Source: Comamonadaceae bacterium OH2545_COT-014
GTDB lineage: Bacteria; Pseudomonadota; Gammaproteobacteria; Burkholderiales; Burkholderiaceae_C
DNA: 53,550 bases
Reading direction: 5' to 3'
Assembly (NCBI GenBank): GCA_003859965.1
Contig: RQYR01000021.1
Span: 1 to 53,550, forward strand
Numbering within the stretch: position 1 is the first letter of the stretch; each line of letters opens with the position of its first letter. Both the position numbers and the translations under genes were made by a program. A model generated the notes under the pieces. It was not told where the DNA came from. It searched no databases and was given only the letters and a program-made list of their open reading frames with translations. Positions 35,872 through 44,027 of the stretch are shown here, piece after piece.

Positions 35872-35915
35872 AATGCCTTTAGGCAATACAGAAAAGGACT
35901 TTTTGCTATGAATAA
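35872..35915 (+). repeat. Short intergenic palindromic element overlapping the S49 peptidase start
   Basis: AAATGCCTTTAGGCAATAC then AAAAGGACTTTTTGCTATGAATAATG. The ATG of the next gene lies inside the TTTGCTAT block, and AAAGGA may act as its ribosome site. Confidence 0.5.
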
Positions 35916-36855
35916 TGAAGTGAACCACGGGGCGACCTGGGAACGCGCCGCCATAGAGAAACTGCTGCTGGCCGATGTGCGCGAGCGCCGCGCCGCCCGC
36001 CGCTGGCGCATGTTCAAAAGCGTGCTGTGGATGCTGCTGTTCGGGGCGTTCATCTACTTCATGGTGGCTGAACAGCTGCCCGCCAGCGCCCCGGCCACCC
36101 CGCACACGGCCATGGTGGCCATTCGCGGGGAAATTGCCGCCGAGGCCGAAGCCAGCGCCGAAAACGTGCTGCCCGCGCTGCGCAGCGCCATGGAAGAACG
36201 CAACGCCAAGGCGCTGGTGCTGCTGATCGACTCGCCCGGCGGCAGCCCCGTACAGGCCGGGCTGGTGCATGACGAAATCCGCCGCCTGCGCAAGCTGCAC
36301 AACAAGCCGGTTTACGCCGTGGTGGAGGAAACCTGCGCTTCGGCGGCCTATTACATCGCCGCCGCTGCCGACCGGATTTACGTGGACAAGGCCAGCCTGG
36401 TCGGCAGCATTGGCGTGCTGATGGACGGCTTTGGCTTTGTCGGCACGCTGGACAAGCTGGGGGTGGAACGCCGCTTGCTCACCGCAGGCCACAACAAGGG
36501 CTTTCTGGACCCCTTCAGCCCGCAGAGCGAAACCCACCGGCAGCACGCGCAAGCCATGCTGGACCAGATTCACCGCCAGTTCATCCAGGTGGTGAAAGAA
36601 GGCCGCGGCCCGCGCCTGAAAGAAACGCCCGAAACCTTCAGCGGCCTGTTCTGGACGGGTGAGCAGGCCATTGGCCTGGGCCTGGCCGATGCCTACGGCA
36701 GCCTGGATGGCGTGGCGCGCGAGGTGGTCAAGGCCGAAGAGGTGGTGGACTACACCCACAAGGCCAACGTGGCCGAACGCCTGGCCCGCCGCTTCGGCGC
36801 CGCCGCGGGGCAAGGCGCCGTCAATGCACTGCGCACCCCGGCGCCGCTGCGCTGA
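35908..36855 (+). CDS. S49-family serine peptidase (SppA/SohB-like), membrane-anchored
   Basis: 315 residues. An N-terminal amphipathic charged segment, one helix at about 37-54, then a periplasmic S49 domain. S145 in ETCASAAYY is the nucleophile and K197 in GHNKGFLDPF the general base, close to S147/K199 of the short B. subtilis SppA. The DSPGGSP turn (109-113) forms the oxyanion region. SppA enzymes degrade cleaved signal peptides in the membrane. It is the last gene of the rluC operon. Its stop TGA is the edge of dispersed repeat copy 2. Confidence 0.92.
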   Translation: MNNEVNHGATWERAAIEKLLLADVRERRAARRWRMFKSVLWMLLFGAFIYFMVAEQLPASAPATPHTAMVAIRGEIAAEAEASAENVLPALRSAMEERNAKALVLLIDSPGGSPVQAGLVHDEIRRLRKLHNKPVYAVVEETCASAAYYIAAAADRIYVDKASLVGSIGVLMDGFGFVGTLDKLGVERRLLTAGHNKGFLDPFSPQSETHRQHAQAMLDQIHRQFIQVVKEGRGPRLKETPETFSGLFWTGEQAIGLGLADAYGSLDGVAREVVKAEEVVDYTHKANVAERLARRFGAAAGQGAVNALRTPAPLR

Positions 36856-37028
36856 GCGCCTGTTCAAAATCCCTGCGCAGCGGGTCATGAAGCGGGTTGG
36901 GGCGGTCTGCGGCATTGCAAATGCCTTGCCATAGCCCGAGCGATGGCGGCGTTTTGCGCCTTGCATCCCACCCCCGCCGCTGGTTGCCCACTCGCGCCAA
37001 GATCTTGAACATCTTGCACAGGTTCCGA
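36853..37028 (+). mobile_element. Dispersed MITE-like repeat, copy 2
   Basis: About 176 bp. Left end TGAGCGCCTGTTCAAAATC, with TGA being the S49 peptidase stop. The inner part has GCAAATGCCTTGCCATAGC, TTTTGCGCCTTGCATCCCA and TGGTTGCCCACTCGCGCC. Right end CACAGGTTCCGAGCG. Non-coding. Confidence 0.75.
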
Positions 37029-37202
37029 GCGCCGGTGGCTGGCTTGCTCCTGCTTCTGCGCCTGCGCTTGCCCCGTTCGCTGCGCACACCGCCCGGGCGG
37101 GGCGTGTCTTGCCACCCGCTCCATGCGCGCCAGCGCCGGGGCCAGGCGCGGCGCACGGCACGCGGGCATCTTCTTGCGTTCTTCCGGTTTGACTTTTGCA
37201 CC

Positions 37203-38222
37203 ATGACACAAACTCCCACCTCTCTCGCCCCCGCAGGCACCTCCGCGCTGCCTGCCCTGGAAGTGCTGCCGCGCGATTTGTCGGCCTACCGCCAGGGCAA
37301 TACCGGCATTGACTATGTGCACCGCTTCGACTCGGGCCGCCCCGGCCCGCATGTGCTCATCAACGCGCTGACGCATGGCAACGAAATCTGCGGCATGTTC
37401 GCGGCCACGCATTTGCTGGACAGCGGCGTGCGCCCGCGCGTGGGCGTGCTCACCATCAGCTTTGCGCACGTGCAGGCGTACAACGCTTTCGACCCGGCGC
37501 GCCCGTTTGACAACCGCCAGCTCGTGCACAACCTCAACCGCATCTGGTCGCCCGCCTGGCTGGATGGCCCCGAACAAAGCCCCGAGCTCAAGCGCGCGCG
37601 CGAACTCAGGCCCGTGGTGGCCGCCGCCGATCACATTCTGGACATTCACTCCACCAGCCACGACGTGCCGCCGTTTTGGGTATACCCGGCCTTTGAGCGC
37701 AATGCGCGCGCGGCGCTGGCCCTGGGGGCGGCAGGCGCGCCCGTGGGGCTGCATCTGGTAATGCCCAGCGGCCTGGGCTCCGGCACGCCGCTGATTCAGC
37801 ATGGCCGTCACGGTCTGGCAGACGAGGCGCTGCCGGCCCAGGCCGGTGGCGCGGCGGGTGCACCCGTGGCGCTGGTGGTCGAGTGCGGGCAGCATTTCAA
37901 GCAGTCATCCGCTGACGTGGCCACGGCCGCGGCGCTGGGCTTTCTGGCGCATTTCGGCCTGGTGGACGCGCCGCCGCTGCCTGCGCCCTTGCCGCAACGC
38001 CGTTTTGAACTGCTGCAAACGCACATGGTGCGCACGCCGCAATTCACCTTCACGCGGCCGCTGGTCGGGCTGGAAACCTTTGCCCAGGGCGAGCTGATCG
38101 CCACCGATGGCGAGGCCGGCGAGATCCGCAGCCCTTGCGACCAATGCACCGTGATGATGCCCACGCGCCAGCCCATCGTGGGGCGGGAGGCGGTCTATCT
38201 CACGCGGCCGCTGGCGGCCTGA
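37203..38222 (+). CDS. Succinylglutamate desuccinylase/aspartoacylase family protein
   Basis: 339 residues from ATG 37203; upstream in-frame sequence is repeat copy 2 and is not counted. Zinc ligands H58 and E61 (THGNE) and H149 (DIHST) and the catalytic Glu in LVVECGQH are all present. The family removes acyl groups from N-acylated amino acids, or amide-linked acyl chains, via a carboxypeptidase-like fold. The substrate cannot be assigned. Probably its own unit, since copy 2 separates it from the rluC operon. Confidence 0.85.
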   Translation: MTQTPTSLAPAGTSALPALEVLPRDLSAYRQGNTGIDYVHRFDSGRPGPHVLINALTHGNEICGMFAATHLLDSGVRPRVGVLTISFAHVQAYNAFDPARPFDNRQLVHNLNRIWSPAWLDGPEQSPELKRARELRPVVAAADHILDIHSTSHDVPPFWVYPAFERNARAALALGAAGAPVGLHLVMPSGLGSGTPLIQHGRHGLADEALPAQAGGAAGAPVALVVECGQHFKQSSADVATAAALGFLAHFGLVDAPPLPAPLPQRRFELLQTHMVRTPQFTFTRPLVGLETFAQGELIATDGEAGEIRSPCDQCTVMMPTRQPIVGREAVYLTRPLAA

Positions 38223-38268
38223 ATGCGCGGCGGGGCCGATAGGTTTGGCGTGGTGAGTGGCGGGAGTC

Positions 38269-38436
38269 TGGGAGGCTGTTCAAAGTCCCTGCGCGGCGGG
38301 CTGCCAAGCAGATTTGGGCGGTCGGCTTCCGTTGCAAAGCCTCGCCGGACTACAAGGCCCGGCTGTGTTTTGCGCCTTGCATTCCATTCCGAACCGCTTG
38401 TTGCCCACTCGCGCTGAAACCCTGAACAGGTTCTGA
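38269..38436 (+). mobile_element. Dispersed MITE-like repeat, copy 3
   Basis: About 168 bp. Left end TGGGAGGCTGTTCAAAGTCC. The inner part has GTTGCAAAGCCTCGCCGGAC, TTTTGCGCCTTGCATTCCA and TGTTGCCCACTCGCGCTGA. Right end TGAACAGGTTCTGA. It lies 47 bp after the stop of the upstream gene, not at it. Confidence 0.75.
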
Positions 38437-38630
38437 GCGCCGTCAAGAAACCTGAAAAGAACGGGCCCGCTTTTGTACTATTTCGCGCTGGCCGCCGGCG
38501 AGTGGAAGGCATTTTTTGGCATGATGTAACGAAAAACATAAATGCAGCTTTGCCAGCGCGCGCCTGCCCTTGGGGGCAGGAGGCCGGCACGGGGCGTGAG
38601 GAGCGCCCGCAGGCGATTTCCTAGTCACCC
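38437..38630. other. Upstream region of the DUF1631 gene
   Basis: About 190 bp between repeat copy 3 and the DUF1631 start. It holds TTTTGTACTATTT-like AT-rich sequence that may be a promoter; no ORF. Confidence 0.35.
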
Positions 38631-41204
38631 ATGCAACTGATCCGACCGCATAGCACACTGCTCAAGCGCAGCATGCACGAAGCTGTTTTTCTGGCTTCGT
38701 CCATGGTGGACCGCAGCGCCGAGTCGGCCCGAGTGGCGCTGGAGGAGGCCGAGCGCCAGGCGGCTGTGGTGGCGCAGCGCATGCAAATGGGCGATGCCCT
38801 GATCGCGCTGGCCAAGAACCGTGCCCGCTTGCGCACGGGGTTTCCGCTGTGTGTGGAAGCCGCCATCTCCTCCGCACTCAACGAACTGAAGAAAACGGAA
38901 ACAGTACGCCCTTCCGTCATCGGTTCGCTGGAATCCCTTTCACTGATGGCAGAGGCGGAGGTTTCACGCTTCGTTGAGTCTTCGCGCTTGCAGCAAACCG
39001 TGCTGCCGGTGGTGGAGCAGGCGCTCTCGCAGCTGGATACGCTGATGAGTTCCGCGCTGGGCTTGCCGGTGGTGCGCGCCGACCTGAACCCCATGCGGCC
39101 TGAGGTGCTGTGCGGTGCACTGATGGAGGCCGTGGGGGCGGTGCCCGAGCCCCCGGAAATCCATGCCCTGCTCATCCGCTATCTGGCCCGCCCGTTTGCC
39201 GATGAGCTGAACCGTCTATACGCGGCACTGACCAAACTGCTGGAAGAAAAGGGGGTGCAGGAGGCGCGCTATCGCCTCAAGCTCACCGAGGCCGGGGGGG
39301 CGTCAGCCCCCCAACGCGGGGGCCGCACAAGCGCCACCGGGGCGGGCGCGGCAGCAGCGGGCCAGGGGGGCGGCCATGCCGGTGGCCCGCGAGGCAGCTT
39401 GCCTTCAGATGCCGACATGGCTCGCCGCCGCCGAACCCTGCCGCTTTTCGACATGGAGCAGCTGGCGCAGACCGAACTGGCCGTGCCGCGGGCACTGGTG
39501 CGTGAATTTCTCTACCGGCCGCAATGGATGGCCGAACACGACGAACCCCTGCCCGTGGGCTACTACGAAGCCGTGCGTGCGCAAATCCAGGCGCAGGCCG
39601 CAGAGCCCACAGCGCCACTGCCCGATGACCATGAGCTGTTTGCCGAGCAGCAGCGCCACCGAGCGCTGCCCGTGGTGGACCGGCCCCCGCGCCCGCTGAA
39701 CGCGCATGCCGTGCTGCCACGTGCGCACTGGGGCGAAGCGGCTTCGCCCCATGCGCGCACACAGACGCTGATGCAGCTCAAGTCCAAGGCGCGCAAGGTC
39801 AGCCAGGTGCTGGGGCTGGACGCCGTGCGCGCCCTGGTCGGGCAGGTGGCGGGTGACGGGCGCGTGCTCGCGCCAGTGCGTGAAGCCTTCGTGGCGCTGG
39901 AGCCGGCGCTGCTGCGCATGGCCATGCACGACCCGCGCTTCATGGGGGACGAAGATCACCCCGCGCGCCGTCTGGTGGAAAGCGTGGCGCAACGCAGCTT
40001 CAAGTACAACGACGAATTCTCTGAAGAATTCGAGCAGTTCATGGCCCCCGTGCGCGAGAGCGTGCGGGCGCTGGGCAGCAAACCGCATGCAGGCGCCAAC
40101 GACTTTGCCGAGCACCTGCAGGCCTTGCAGACACGGTGGACCGAAGAGGACCACGACGAGGCGGCAGGGCGTGAGCATGGCCTGCGCTCCATGCACTTTG
40201 CCCATGACCGCCAGGCGCTGGCGGACAAAGTGGCCTGGGAGTTCAGTCTGCGCTCCGATCTGGCGGGCGTGCCCGGCATCGTGATGGACTTTCTCTTTCG
40301 CGACTGGGCGCTGGTGATCGCCCATGCCCAGCTAACCGACACGCGCGGGCAGCTTGATCCCGGCGGTTATCTGGCGGTGGTCACGGATTTGCTGTGGAGC
40401 GTCAAACGCGACGCGGCGCTGCGCCAGCCCACGCGCCTGTTCGAAGTGGTGCCCCATGTGGTGCAAACCCTGCGGCGCGGCCTGGACATGCTGGGAAAGG
40501 ACCCTGCCGAATCCCAGGCTTTTTTTGATGCCTTGATGCGCTACCACCACCCCGTGCTTCGTCTGCGCCGTGTCCGCTCGGCGCGTGACGCCGAGGCCTC
40601 GGGCGTGGCGCCTGCTGGTGTTTCCGGCCTGGAGGCCGCACTGCCAGAGGCGTTTGAACCCATGCCCCTTGAAAAGTGCCAACCTCAAGCGGCCGAACAA
40701 CCTTGGCTGGGCCGCCATGAACGTGAAGCGGCCGGTTTTCAGGACACGGCTGACAGCGCGCTGGTGCCCGGTGAAGAAACGGCTGACGCAGACACGGGCC
40801 GCGAAGCGGCGGATCAGCCCACGGACACGGCCCTGGCGGACGCGCACGCGCCAACCCTGTTTCAGCATGCGGGCGATCTGGCGGCAGATGCTGGTGACCA
40901 GGTGGCTGAAAGCCGCGCCCAGCTGGCACGCCTGCGCGAAGGCGACTGGGTGGATTTGCGGGTGGAGGAGCAATGGCGGCGCGCCCAGCTGGTCTGGAGC
41001 AGCGGCAACGGCGCGCTGTTCATGTTCGTCAGCCAGGGGGGGCAGCCGCACAGCATGACGCGCCGCAGCTGCGAGCGGCTGCTGCACAAGCGCCACCTGC
41101 GCATCGTCGATGCCGGCGAGGTGGTGGAGCAGGCCCTGCGCAACATGAGCGAGCCAGACCCGGAGCCGCTGGCCACCGGGCGCCATCCGGGAGGCGACAG
41201 ATAG
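38631..41204 (+). CDS. DUF1631 family protein
   Basis: 857 residues. Blocks that fit this large beta- and gammaproteobacterial family: RTGFPLCVEAAISSALNEL near 60, MRMAMHDPRFMGDEDHPARRLVE-like sequence near 430, SFKYNDEFSEEF, and a C-terminal RLREGDWVDLRVEEQWRRAQLVWSSGNGALFMFVSQGG domain, which resembles a small beta-barrel. It is helical overall with a low-complexity Gly/Ala linker at about 222-250. No membrane segment. The molecular role is not known to me. It converges on the effector-like cassette. Confidence 0.85.
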   Translation: MQLIRPHSTLLKRSMHEAVFLASSMVDRSAESARVALEEAERQAAVVAQRMQMGDALIALAKNRARLRTGFPLCVEAAISSALNELKKTETVRPSVIGSLESLSLMAEAEVSRFVESSRLQQTVLPVVEQALSQLDTLMSSALGLPVVRADLNPMRPEVLCGALMEAVGAVPEPPEIHALLIRYLARPFADELNRLYAALTKLLEEKGVQEARYRLKLTEAGGASAPQRGGRTSATGAGAAAAGQGGGHAGGPRGSLPSDADMARRRRTLPLFDMEQLAQTELAVPRALVREFLYRPQWMAEHDEPLPVGYYEAVRAQIQAQAAEPTAPLPDDHELFAEQQRHRALPVVDRPPRPLNAHAVLPRAHWGEAASPHARTQTLMQLKSKARKVSQVLGLDAVRALVGQVAGDGRVLAPVREAFVALEPALLRMAMHDPRFMGDEDHPARRLVESVAQRSFKYNDEFSEEFEQFMAPVRESVRALGSKPHAGANDFAEHLQALQTRWTEEDHDEAAGREHGLRSMHFAHDRQALADKVAWEFSLRSDLAGVPGIVMDFLFRDWALVIAHAQLTDTRGQLDPGGYLAVVTDLLWSVKRDAALRQPTRLFEVVPHVVQTLRRGLDMLGKDPAESQAFFDALMRYHHPVLRLRRVRSARDAEASGVAPAGVSGLEAALPEAFEPMPLEKCQPQAAEQPWLGRHEREAAGFQDTADSALVPGEETADADTGREAADQPTDTALADAHAPTLFQHAGDLAADAGDQVAESRAQLARLREGDWVDLRVEEQWRRAQLVWSSGNGALFMFVSQGGQPHSMTRRSCERLLHKRHLRIVDAGEVVEQALRNMSEPDPEPLATGRHPGGDR

Positions 41205-41221
41205 ATAACGGTTTCCGACCG

Positions 41222-41285
41222 AGGCATTCAAGCCACTTCAGCCTGAATGCCTTGTGCATAAAGCGCTGGCTACTATTGTTTAGAT
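41222..41285 (+). repeat. Short intergenic palindromic element (AGGCATT type)
   Basis: AGGCATTCA, 13 nt, TGAATGCCT, then ATAAAGCGCTGGCTACTATTG and a GATAGC end. Its last bases form the stop (TAA) and final codons of the minus-strand gene at 41280. It may also end transcription of the two convergent units. Confidence 0.55.
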
Positions 41286-41660
41286 AGCGCATGGAGCGCG
41301 CACGGCTGCTTCCAGCGCCTCCTCGAAATCGCAGGCCGCCACCGTGCGCCAACCCTGAGCGTGCAGGGCGACCACCAGCTGCGCCAGCGCGCCCAGATAG
41401 ACATCGAAGCGCACATCCTCCTGCGCCGCGTCGATATCCAGGTAGTGACGCCAGCGCGTGAAATCGTCCTGCCCGTCATCAAGCGGCAGATGCCGCACCT
41501 GGGCATGCACGGTGATATCGAGCGCCGGCACAGCATCAGCGCCGGCCGCGGCCCGTTTGGCGCTTTCATGCTGCGCCGCATTCACCGCCGCGCTCAAGGC
41601 TTGGTCATCCGCAGCGCCGGCCACGAAAAGTTTGCAGTACAGGTCAGCGCCGTGGTTCAT
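41280..41660 (-). CDS. Putative immunity-like protein, paralogue 2
   Basis: 126 residues (MNHGADLYCKLFVAGAADD). By eye roughly 40-45% identical to the gene upstream, sharing LYCxLxVAGAAD, HAxxRHLPLxDxQDDFTxWRH, ALAxxVxALxAxGxRxVAACDFEExLEAAV. The two form a tandem duplication behind a nucleotidyltransferase-glycine zipper gene; its ATG overlaps the stop of paralogue 1 (ATGA). Acidic and soluble, no signal peptide. I do not recognise the family. An immunity role is inference from order, size and duplication. Its C-terminus is set by a short intergenic repeat. Confidence 0.7.
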   Translation of the reverse strand: MNHGADLYCKLFVAGAADDQALSAAVNAAQHESAKRAAAGADAVPALDITVHAQVRHLPLDDGQDDFTRWRHYLDIDAAQEDVRFDVYLGALAQLVVALHAQGWRTVAACDFEEALEAAVRAPCAI

Positions 41661-42049
41661 GGCTCCCCTTCACCCGCCAGGATCGCCTGAACGGCCGCTT
41701 CCAGCTGCTCTTCAAAATCACAGGCGGCCACCACGCGCAGCCCACGCGCACGCAAGGCGGCCACCACGCGCGCGAGCGCGGCCAAAAAGGCCTGGAAGCT
41801 CATCGCATCGTCAGCCGCGTTCACCTCCACGAAGTGCCGCCACAAGGTGAAGTCGTCCTGCGTATCGCTCAGAGGCAGGTGCCGCGATTCGGCATGCACG
41901 GCCATGTCCAGCAACGGGGTCCGCACCCAAGCGGCGCCTTGGGTCACATGGCCCTGCGTAATATCGCCCAGGGCGGCAGCCAGCGCATCCGGATCGGCCG
42001 CACCGGCCACGTAAAGCGTGCAGTACAGCTCAGCGTCCGCAGATGGCAT
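41657..42049 (-). CDS. Putative immunity-like protein, paralogue 1
   Basis: 130 residues from MPSADAELYC; an upstream in-frame ATG lies inside the preceding gene. Shares the DDFTxWRH and VAACDFEE blocks with paralogue 2, and begins 11 bp after the stop of the effector-like gene. Acidic, soluble, predicted alpha/beta. Unknown family. The spacing and overlap at both ends indicate one transcript of three genes. Confidence 0.7.
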   Translation of the reverse strand: MPSADAELYCTLYVAGAADPDALAAALGDITQGHVTQGAAWVRTPLLDMAVHAESRHLPLSDTQDDFTLWRHFVEVNAADDAMSFQAFLAALARVVAALRARGLRVVAACDFEEQLEAAVQAILAGEGEP

Positions 42050-42060
42050 AGGAATCTGCG

Positions 42061-43368
42061 TCAACGGAACCAGCCCTTGATGGAATCCACCGCCCAAGAC
42101 ACTGCGTTGCCAATCATCCTGTCCACCCCGCCAGCACGCAGCGCCTGATCTGTCAGGTAGCCAGCCACAAGACCCACACCCGCGCCAACGACGGTACCTA
42201 CCACTGGCACGGCGCTGCCAATGGCCGCGCCAGCAGCCGCGCCTGCCAAAGCAGAGCCACCACCTACAACCACATCACCGGCGACATCGCCAATGGCCTT
42301 TGAGTCACCGCGGGCCAAACCATCCCGGTTCTCGTAAACCGACATGCCCGCGCTGATCACGGCACCCGCAGCGCCAGCACCAGCCAATCGCGTGCCCGCA
42401 ATACGCGCTCCCGTACCCAAGCTTCGTTCAATGGCGCTGCCAGCCACACGGTCAGCTGCTCGCACCAGCCCCTGCTCAGTGACTGCATAAGTTCCGCCCA
42501 CAACGGCGCCGCGCGCGCTGTCGGCAAGCACATCGCGCGCCTCTGCACTCGTCATGTGGCCATCACGCAGCGCATGAACTGCACTGAATGCGCCATCCAC
42601 CGCGCCACCGACCAGAGCCCCCTGCCCGCCAGCCCTTGCATTCGCAGAGCGGGCGCTGGGTACGTCCATGGTCGGCGAAGAATCAAAGGGGCCACCACGA
42701 CGCACGACGGAAAGATCGACGCGCTTACCCACCTCCGCTTGCGCTGGAAGAATGTCACTGCCGATGGTTTTAGCCGTTGATGACAATCGCGCCTCTCCTG
42801 CCTGAATAAGGCCGTTGTCCATTGCCCATTGACGCGTGCGTTCTCGCGCTGAGCCGGGGTTGGGCGAAGCCAGCTTCGATTGCCCCGGATCATTGATAAA
42901 GCTCTGGAAACGTTCAGGCGAAACGCGTATCCCCAAATCGATGTCCGATGTGGGAGAGGCCGTGCGTCCCGCGCGGCTGCCTTGCACCACAATGTCGTTG
43001 CCCAAACCTCGCTGCTGTGCCGTCTCCCGAACCGTGCGCGCAACACTATCGAACTGGCGATCCGTCAGGCCTTGCGGCGTCGTATTCAATCTGTCCACTG
43101 CGCGTGCGCCTGCTACCGCACCAAGCGTTGCAGGGCGATGCGCCATCTCGCCATGCCAAGCGCCTTCCTTCGGCAAGTCAGGGGGAGACTTTGGCTGCCG
43201 GTCAGGTTTTGCGTAAAGCAGTTCCTCACGCTCTTGTGCATTTGCGAGCTTCCAACGAAGCGTATCCACATGCGCAGGCGCCGGCTGCGACATGATGTTT
43301 TGGGTCTTTGAAGAAGCTGTTGAGCGACTCTGGCTGCCTGAGGGCGAATGGCGAGATTCGATGCGCAT
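42061..43368 (-). CDS. Nucleotidyltransferase-fold protein with glycine-zipper membrane region (putative effector)
   Basis: 435 residues; AGGGAG lies about 9 nt before the ATG. An N-terminal polar segment (1-95) is followed by a nucleotidyltransferase domain (about 100-225): G130-S131, D142 and D144 in SPTSDIDLGI, and third Asp D218 in KRVDLSVV, so the full catalytic set is present. Residues 250-410 are rich in Gly/Ala with GxxxG-type spacing (AGAAAGAAIGSAVPVVGTVV), typical of glycine zippers that insert in membranes and common in secreted toxins. No signal peptide. The two tandem small paralogues downstream fit an effector-immunity layout. No VgrG, PAAR or Rhs gene is nearby. An alternative is a phage- or defence-related nucleotidyltransferase. 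Confidence 0.75.
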   Translation of the reverse strand: MRIESRHSPSGSQSRSTASSKTQNIMSQPAPAHVDTLRWKLANAQEREELLYAKPDRQPKSPPDLPKEGAWHGEMAHRPATLGAVAGARAVDRLNTTPQGLTDRQFDSVARTVRETAQQRGLGNDIVVQGSRAGRTASPTSDIDLGIRVSPERFQSFINDPGQSKLASPNPGSARERTRQWAMDNGLIQAGEARLSSTAKTIGSDILPAQAEVGKRVDLSVVRRGGPFDSSPTMDVPSARSANARAGGQGALVGGAVDGAFSAVHALRDGHMTSAEARDVLADSARGAVVGGTYAVTEQGLVRAADRVAGSAIERSLGTGARIAGTRLAGAGAAGAVISAGMSVYENRDGLARGDSKAIGDVAGDVVVGGGSALAGAAAGAAIGSAVPVVGTVVGAGVGLVAGYLTDQALRAGGVDRMIGNAVSWAVDSIKGWFR

Positions 43369-43442
43369 GACTGATTACTCCCTAAATAAAGCCGTGAGGA
43401 TCATGCGCAGACTGTGAATGCCAGCGCCGTTTCCGACAACTG

Positions 43443-43468
43443 GGATGCTTACCAGTTGGTAAGCATCC
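43443..43468. promoter_or_regulatory. Perfect inverted repeat upstream of the effector-like gene
   Basis: GGATGCTTACC, 4 nt, GGTAAGCATCC: 11 bp perfect arms, 75-100 bp upstream of the effector-like start. No U tract; suits an operator better than a terminator. Confidence 0.45.
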
Positions 43469-43497
43469 TACTTGACAAGCCAGTAGATCCTCACTCG

Positions 43498-43720
43498 ATG
43501 GACTACGGCAATCACATCCCCCCACTTCTGGTTGCCCACCCGGCGCGTCCGCCCGCCGTGGACATCAACAACATCATCCAGACGATCACGGTTTACGCGA
43601 TTCCCGTGCTTTTCGCGATCGCCGTATGGCTATGTGGCCTTGTACAGCCACCAACTGCCACAGTCTGCCCTCAAGGGCCAAACGCCCATACAGGCTATGG
43701 AACTATGGCATTGAGAACGG
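43498..43720 (+). pseudogene. Remnant of a site-2 protease (M50) gene
   Basis: The segment VDINNIIQTITVYAIPVLFAI is very like the start of Burkholderiales M50 metalloproteases, whose next residues are normally a HEAAHGYVA zinc motif. Here the frame breaks right after FAI, and the GYVA part reappears in another frame (GGCTATGTGGCC). A deletion of roughly 13-14 bp would explain this and removes HExxH. Beyond about 43720 no similarity is seen. Confidence 0.45.
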
Positions 43721-43840
43721 CCTGACTTGTTCAATAAGCGGCCATACGATCGTGCGGGATGTGACAAGTACTTGGCCCATAGTGCTTGCTTCCATGCAAG
43801 GGAGAAGATTGCGCCATCAAAGTATGGGATCCAAACACTT

Positions 43841-44027
43841 TTAGAACTTGGTCACGATCTCAGCGCGCGTGGGCAACAGCCGGTTTGGGATGGGATGCAA
43901 GGCGCTATCTGCCACACATGATGCCGCCAATAGCGCGCGATAGCCCGTGCTATTGGCAAGTTTTGCTTGCGCCGCAGACCCCGGTCCTGAGCGTGCGCGT
44001 GACGCGGTGGCTGGGCGGACAGGCTCA
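43841..44027 (-). mobile_element. Dispersed MITE-like repeat, copy 4 (inverted)
   Basis: About 187 bp, opposite orientation to the other copies. Minus-strand left end TGAGCCTGTCCGCC, its TGA being the stop of the PP2C gene; inner GCAAAACTTGCCAATAGCACGG matches copy 5, and GCGCCTTGCATCCCATCCCA matches copy 2. Distal end GACCAAGTTCTAA. Confidence 0.7.

Larger units (their letters stand above)
43369..43840. other. Decayed region between the effector-like gene and repeat copy 4
   Basis: About 470 bp of lower-GC sequence with no intact gene. It contains an inverted repeat (43443-43468) and a broken site-2 protease N-terminus (43498-43720). The small frame at 43727-43921 runs into repeat copy 4 and is probably not a gene. 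Confidence 0.5.

Noticed and set aside
38195-38590. Conserved minus-strand peptide (EWATSG and RRDFEQ-like) shared by the repeat copies
   Set aside because: Several repeat copies translate alike on the reverse strand, but lengths, starts and stops differ, and the similarity is explained by shared DNA. No ribosome site is seen.
43727-43921. Plus-strand frame of 64 codons
   Set aside because: Its second half is repeat copy 4 and the first half matches nothing I know.
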